Positions 6,885 to 9,974 of a DNA stretch of 9,974 nt are shown one piece after another (the stretch's first letter is position 1; each line of letters begins with the position of its first letter). The stretch is taken from positions 1 to 9,974 of the forward strand of contig CAZSAT010000189.1 in the NCBI GenBank assembly GCA_964604675.1, read 5' to 3'. This DNA comes from CAZSAT01 sp964604675 (lineage in GTDB: Bacteria > Myxococcota_A > UBA796 > CAJQPC01). The notes below the pieces were generated by a model that saw only the letters and a list, made by a program, of their open reading frames with translations, searched no databases and was not told the DNA's origin. The translations under genes were made by a program, and so were the position numbers.

Positions 6885-8183
6885 ATGGGGGCGAGCGGCT
6901 TGATCTGGCACAGTTGCACGAAGCAGGAGCTGGCGCGGAGCTGCGCCGAAGCGGTCGACAGGCTCCGAGCCGTCAATCCACAGTTCACCTTGCGTCGCTT
7001 CGTCCATGGGACTTCGTGGCACTCGGACCCCCCAGCCTTCAGCGACGATGTGTCGTACGAGGCCTTGCTGCCGCTCGCGCTCGACGGTCGCTTCCTGGTG
7101 TTCGGCACGGGGAGCATGCAGGGCCCCGACATCGAGTTGGGCTACACCGCCAGGGCGTGGGAGCTCGAGGAGCGATGGACGCGCTACGCACCGCCTGAGG
7201 CGCGCACGCACCGCTCCCGAGCGTGGGGTGGCGTGACCTTCAACGTGCACTCGAAGACCGCACCAGCCGACCACGCGGTGCGAGCCTTCGAGATCGTGGT
7301 GGAGTCCCTCCCGCGCGTCGTGTTGGGCGACTGGTGGTCGAGGGCCGTCCGAGACTACCTCCGAGATGCTGGCTTGCAGATCGAGCAAGAGGAGGAACCA
7401 CGAAGCCTCCTGGGCCATGCGGGGCTCAGCTCCGTGCAGTACTTCGGTCCCGAGCTCCTGGCCGAAGACGACTTCGGCGCTCGGCTCGCGGCCATCTCTC
7501 CACGGTTGGGCAAGGTCCGACGGTCCGGCGGTGGCCTGTGGCTCCGCGTACGCGAGCAGCCATTCGCGACGGCGAGCGCCGAGTACCGCGCCGCCTTCGA
7601 AGATCTGCGCGACCGCGTTCCAGAGCTGTTCTGCATCCGGCGCGCCGGTGCCTCACGCCCGCACGGTCCCGACGCCCTGCGAACGAGCTGGGCCGTTGCG
7701 TCCGGGCTCCTGGGCCGGGAGCTCGCGTCGGCGCGGTACCTCCAATATTCCGTATCAGGGGTGCCCACGGACCTCGGTGCCGGCCCGGTCGAGCTGCGGT
7801 TCGTGGGAGGCGCGGTGGCGCACACCTGGCCGGTCGGGAGCAGCACGGCGTTCAAGGCCGGACCGTTCGTCGAGGACGCCGCCGTGTGGTCACGTCCCGA
7901 TGGTGCGGAGGAGCGCCTGGATGGCGCGCCGCTGCAGGGTGCGCCCGTGGGCGAACGGCTGCTGCGTGTCTTCGTCGAGGCCAACACAGAGGTTCCCGGT
8001 CCGCGGGCACCTTCGTGGGAGCTCCACTTCAGCGGGGGGTCCGTGCTCCGCGTCACGAACTCCAGCGCCCGAGGGCCGGCGATGCTCGAGCGGGACGCGC
8101 CGCGAGCTCCACGCAGTCCATCGGCGAAGGGCTGGGCGTGGTGGGAGGTGTCTGAAGGCGCGACGATGCCCCCGGGTGTGTAG
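6885..8183 (+). CDS. Hypothetical protein, 432 aa
   Basis: A long clean frame with a strong ribosome-binding site (GAGGAGG, five bases upstream). No signal peptide or membrane segment, so a cytoplasmic protein is expected. I do not recognise a family. The N-terminal two-thirds (about 1-270) is mixed helix and strand, with an early helix (TKQELARSCAEAVDRLRAV), a paired-aromatic DWWSRAVRDYL and an acidic run EQEEEP. After a Ser/Arg/Pro-rich break near 250-260, the C-terminal part (about 280-405) is strand-rich: VELRFVGGAVAHTW, GERLLRVFVEANTEV, SWELHFSGGSVLRVTNSS. The last feature looks like a small beta-sheet module with a W-x-L-x-F-S-G-G-x-V-L-x-V repeat unit. The final 30 residues are low in order. 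The next gene starts 13 bp after the stop, so the two could be translated from one transcript. It also could be an immunity or effector-type protein, but nothing visible decides this. Confidence 0.78.
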   Translation: MGASGLIWHSCTKQELARSCAEAVDRLRAVNPQFTLRRFVHGTSWHSDPPAFSDDVSYEALLPLALDGRFLVFGTGSMQGPDIELGYTARAWELEERWTRYAPPEARTHRSRAWGGVTFNVHSKTAPADHAVRAFEIVVESLPRVVLGDWWSRAVRDYLRDAGLQIEQEEEPRSLLGHAGLSSVQYFGPELLAEDDFGARLAAISPRLGKVRRSGGGLWLRVREQPFATASAEYRAAFEDLRDRVPELFCIRRAGASRPHGPDALRTSWAVASGLLGRELASARYLQYSVSGVPTDLGAGPVELRFVGGAVAHTWPVGSSTAFKAGPFVEDAAVWSRPDGAEERLDGAPLQGAPVGERLLRVFVEANTEVPGPRAPSWELHFSGGSVLRVTNSSARGPAMLERDAPRAPRSPSAKGWAWWEVSEGATMPPGV

Positions 8184-8189
8184 TACGCT
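8184..8189 (+). promoter_or_regulatory. -10-like TACGCT overlapping the gene junction
   Basis: TACGCT fits TAnnnT, lies directly after the stop at 8183 and ends seven bases before the ATG at 8197. No Shine-Dalgarno sits in those bases. This spacing would give a leaderless transcript. The GTACGCT core also occurs at 9002-9008. Confidence 0.28.
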
Positions 8190-8196
8190 GAAATTC

Positions 8197-8937
8197 ATGT
8201 TTCTCGTGTTGGCTGCTGCCGCGTTCGCGGAACCGTTCCACTGGGACACGCCTGGGGGGAGGGTGCAGGTCGATCGTTGGGCGCTGCCGGACACGCTCGG
8301 GACCGAGGCGCACCGGGTCTGCAGCTACGACGTGGTGCTGGACCGAGGGCGCATAGGGCTCGTGCCGCAGCTCGAGCCACCCGAGATCGCATCCAGCTGC
8401 CAGGCCGTGGCATCCGGTTGGGCGTTCACCTGTGCTGCGGATTGTCCGGACGACGGGTCGCTCGTGCGGCTCTCCTTCATCTTGCCTGCCGCCGTCGACA
8501 ACCGATCGGCCGTCACCGTCTATCCGCTCGCCCCCGACATCCTCGGCATCGTCACACCGGCGGAGATCGACGAACTGACCACGCGCCCCACCCACTCCAT
8601 CCATGGCGCGAGCTTCTCGCTCGTCCTCGGCCGCGACAAAGGGGAGCTGGTCTTCGACGGCAGCGGCGTCGAGGAGTGTGTGGTGGACGTGGTGATCGAC
8701 CTGTTCGGTCGGCCGCAGGCCAACGAGGTCCACGGCTGCGACGCGCGGCTGCACGCACAGGCCCGAGACGAAGCCCTGCGCGGCAGGACGTGGCGCCGCG
8801 AACACCTGGACGGCGTGCCGCGGGTACGGAAGACGCAAGAGTCCGTGCGCTTGCGCGCCGCTCCGCCAGTCACCGCCCTCGACGAGCCCGACATCCGCCT
8901 CCGTGCCTCCTACGACGTGGGGTCGGAACACCCCTGA
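8197..8937 (+). CDS. Secreted protein with TonB C-terminal-like domain, possibly two copies
   Basis: 246 residues. MFLVLAAAAFAEP looks like a very short signal peptide ending in AFA, without the usual Lys/Arg at the start. Residues 160-220 (bases 8674-8856) read ECVVDVVIDLFGRPQANEVHG, then C181, a helix, W199, DGVPRV and ESVRLR. This is the layout of TonB C-terminal/energy-transducer domains as seen in many myxobacterial proteins (strand, D-x-x-G-R-P turn, G-C, helix, W, DG, strand). Residues 40-96 show a looser version: VCSYDVVLDRGR, C68, W75, C79, DG at 86-87 and RLSFIL, suggesting an ancient internal duplication. There is no long Pro-rich linker and no membrane anchor of true TonB, so it may be a soluble periplasmic relative rather than an energy transducer. 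The start at 8197 gives the signal peptide; a longer upstream extension would only overlap the previous gene. The frame ends at 8937. Moderately sure of the domain, unsure of the role. Confidence 0.78.
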   Translation: MFLVLAAAAFAEPFHWDTPGGRVQVDRWALPDTLGTEAHRVCSYDVVLDRGRIGLVPQLEPPEIASSCQAVASGWAFTCAADCPDDGSLVRLSFILPAAVDNRSAVTVYPLAPDILGIVTPAEIDELTTRPTHSIHGASFSLVLGRDKGELVFDGSGVEECVVDVVIDLFGRPQANEVHGCDARLHAQARDEALRGRTWRREHLDGVPRVRKTQESVRLRAAPPVTALDEPDIRLRASYDVGSEHP

Positions 8938-9595
8938 TGGGTTCATCGCCAGTCCCGGGGACATCAACCTGACGAAGCGGGCGAGCCTGTTGACGCCAGG
9001 TGTACGCTCGCCTCGGAGGCAAGAGTGTTCCCGGCGCAACTGGGGCACGGCTGCGACCAAGGCCGTGTCGCGCGCTACCGTGACTCTGCGTCGAGTTCTT
9101 CGCGTAGGCCGGGAATGCTGTCGATCTTCGCGTTCACATCGACCATCAGGTCGTCGATGGGTGGCCCTGTGTCCCGGGCGCGTGGCGTCGAGCAGCAGGG
9201 CCGGCGCCGCTCAAGAGGGCCGCGCGCTTGGCGCCGCTCGGCCCGCGCCGACCGAGGTCGGAAGGGGTCGCAAGCCACGCTCGGGCGCTGGGAGAGGTCG
9301 GGATGCCACGTTCCGCGCTCGCGCAGCCTCACAGACGACATGGGTGACCCCGCAAGCCCCTGAAATCCTGTCGAGCCCGGAGCGGCGAGGAGCGGGAGCG
9401 TGGCTTCCCGGGGTCTCCCAGCCAGGGAGCGTGGGATGCGGTGCCTTCCGAGCGGAACCCAGGAGTTCAAGATCGACGCAGGCCCGGGCCAGGGCATCCA
9501 CGATGAGGTGCTCGCACAGTGGACTTGATGGACATGAAGCTCGGCTCGCATGCCGTCAAGCGTATCTTCATGAACTGTGTCGGCGACTCGGCGGA
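8938..9595. other. 658-bp stretch with no convincing gene, probable decayed sequence
   Basis: All frames here are Arg/Ser/Pro-rich shadows except for short islands. On the minus strand, about 9075-9170, the end of a frame reads PPIDDLMVDVNAKIDSIPGL and REELDAESR before its stop and looks like a real protein C-terminus. On the plus strand, frame 1 reads GTQEFKIDAGPGQGIHDEVL up to a stop at 9526-9528, and frame 3 reads MDMKLGSHAVKRIFMNCVGD from 9531. GGAGG at 9015-9019, followed five bases later by GTG (9025), is a good ribosome-binding site, but the 112-residue frame behind it lacks protein-like composition. No RNA gene or mobile element ends are seen. Confidence 0.5.
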
Positions 9596-9901
9596 ATGCA
9601 CCACGTCGCTGTGCCAGAGCCAATCGATCACCGCCCGGACGGTTCGCCGTGGCCGCCCCTCGAGCGCCACAGACCCTCCGACTACGACTACGTCTGGATG
9701 TACGTCTCCAATGTTGTTCAGGCCGTCGAGTGGGCGCACCTGATGGCCTTTGTTCGCCGGTATCGGTCTGCAGGTGTACCTGTCTGCGCCTGTTACGCGT
9801 GGAAGCCAGCCGACCTCAAGATACCCGAGCTCGCGGAGGCGGGGGTGGTCCTGACGACCGCGCCACTGTCAGCAGACGAGTTGAGGGCGTTCTTCCCCTG
9901 A
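9596..9901 (+). CDS. Small hypothetical protein or 3' remnant, 101 aa
   Basis: From the ATG at 9596 the frame reads a plausible small alpha/beta protein: a strand in DYDYVWMYVS, a helix across VVQAVEWAHLMAFVRRYRSAG, a strand VPVCACYAW, then ELAEAGVVLTTAP and a final helix SADELRAFFP. The frame is open far upstream, but before 9596 its composition is Arg/Ser-rich and not protein-like. No good Shine-Dalgarno precedes 9596, so the part kept may be the C-terminal piece of a decayed gene whose earlier parts lie in other frames. No family recognised. It ends 22 bp before the convergent tail at the window edge. Confidence 0.5.
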   Translation: MHHVAVPEPIDHRPDGSPWPPLERHRPSDYDYVWMYVSNVVQAVEWAHLMAFVRRYRSAGVPVCACYAWKPADLKIPELAEAGVVLTTAPLSADELRAFFP

Positions 9902-9923
9902 TCGCCCACACGAACCAACACCC

Positions 9924-9974
9924 TCACCCCAACGACCCCGCCCGCACCCCCTCCACAAACCGCGCCACCAACCC
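9924..9974 (-). CDS. C-terminal tail of a minus-strand gene cut by the window edge
   Basis: Reading the minus strand from the right edge gives GLVARFVEGVRAGSLG and a TGA at 9926-9924. The amphipathic helix-like ending is typical of a protein C-terminus, and the plus strand here is extremely C-rich and lacks a protein-like frame. Only 16 residues are visible, so no function can be given. Confidence 0.4.
   Translation of the reverse strand, partial: GLVARFVEGVRAGSLG

Noticed and set aside
8053..9060. 335-residue minus-strand open frame
   Set aside because: It is the codon-aligned shadow of the TonB-like gene; the plus strand has the signal peptide and the domain pattern.
9025..9363. GTG-started 112-residue frame with good GGAGG site
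   Set aside because: Composition is Ser/Arg-rich and not protein-like, and the opposite strand looks more like coding at 9075-9170; kept only as a remark.
9467..9739. 90-residue minus-strand frame that looks fairly protein-like
   Set aside because: Its codons align with the plus-strand frame of 9596-9901, which continues well beyond it with a better alpha/beta pattern; most likely a shadow.

Overview
The window is very GC-rich DNA, most likely from a myxobacterium or relative (Myxococcota). The strongest pointer is the C-terminus of the first protein: a Gly/Cys-Gly-Cys motif, a short hydrophobic stretch and an RRRR cluster, which is the MYXO-CTERM sorting signal of that phylum. The sequence alone cannot place it more closely. 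No rRNA, tRNA, CRISPR array or insertion sequence is visible.

Layout. (1) Bases 1-1814 hold the 3' end of a surface protein made of 25 uninterrupted 22-residue calcium-binding (thrombospondin type 3-like) repeats followed by the sorting signal. (2) An Hsp20 small heat-shock protein (1931-2386) has a strong ribosome-binding site and a 14-bp palindrome just upstream. It converges on a minus-strand pair, with a 9-bp GC hairpin between them. (3) The minus pair (3834 down to 2438) is a short Tat-signal-bearing protein that resembles only the N-terminal GTP-binding half of FtsZ/tubulin, followed 44 bp later by an alpha/beta-hydrolase with an aspartate nucleophile. (4) Divergent from the pair is a stand-alone PD-(D/E)XK nuclease-like gene (3887-4783). 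It converges on a membrane-anchored, proline-linker protein of unknown function (5521 down to 4808). (5) A YdeI/OmdA-family gene (5613-5952) is broken by an internal deletion and frameshift. (6) Three plus-strand genes follow: a small outer-membrane beta-barrel candidate (6019-6822), a 432-residue orphan (6885-8183), and a secreted protein with one clear and perhaps one degenerate TonB-C-terminal-like domain (8197-8937). (7) Bases 8938-9595 have no convincing gene and look decayed. (8) A 101-residue hypothetical protein (9596-9901) and the tail of a minus-strand gene (from 9924) close the window.

The window reads as an accessory region with a strong cell-envelope flavour: a sorted surface protein, a Tat-type leader, a membrane anchor, a beta-barrel and a TonB-like secreted protein. 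No single well-known pathway ties the genes together. The most unusual item is the truncated FtsZ/tubulin-like domain behind a predicted export signal. Recognitions rest on motif reading by eye; no database search was possible.
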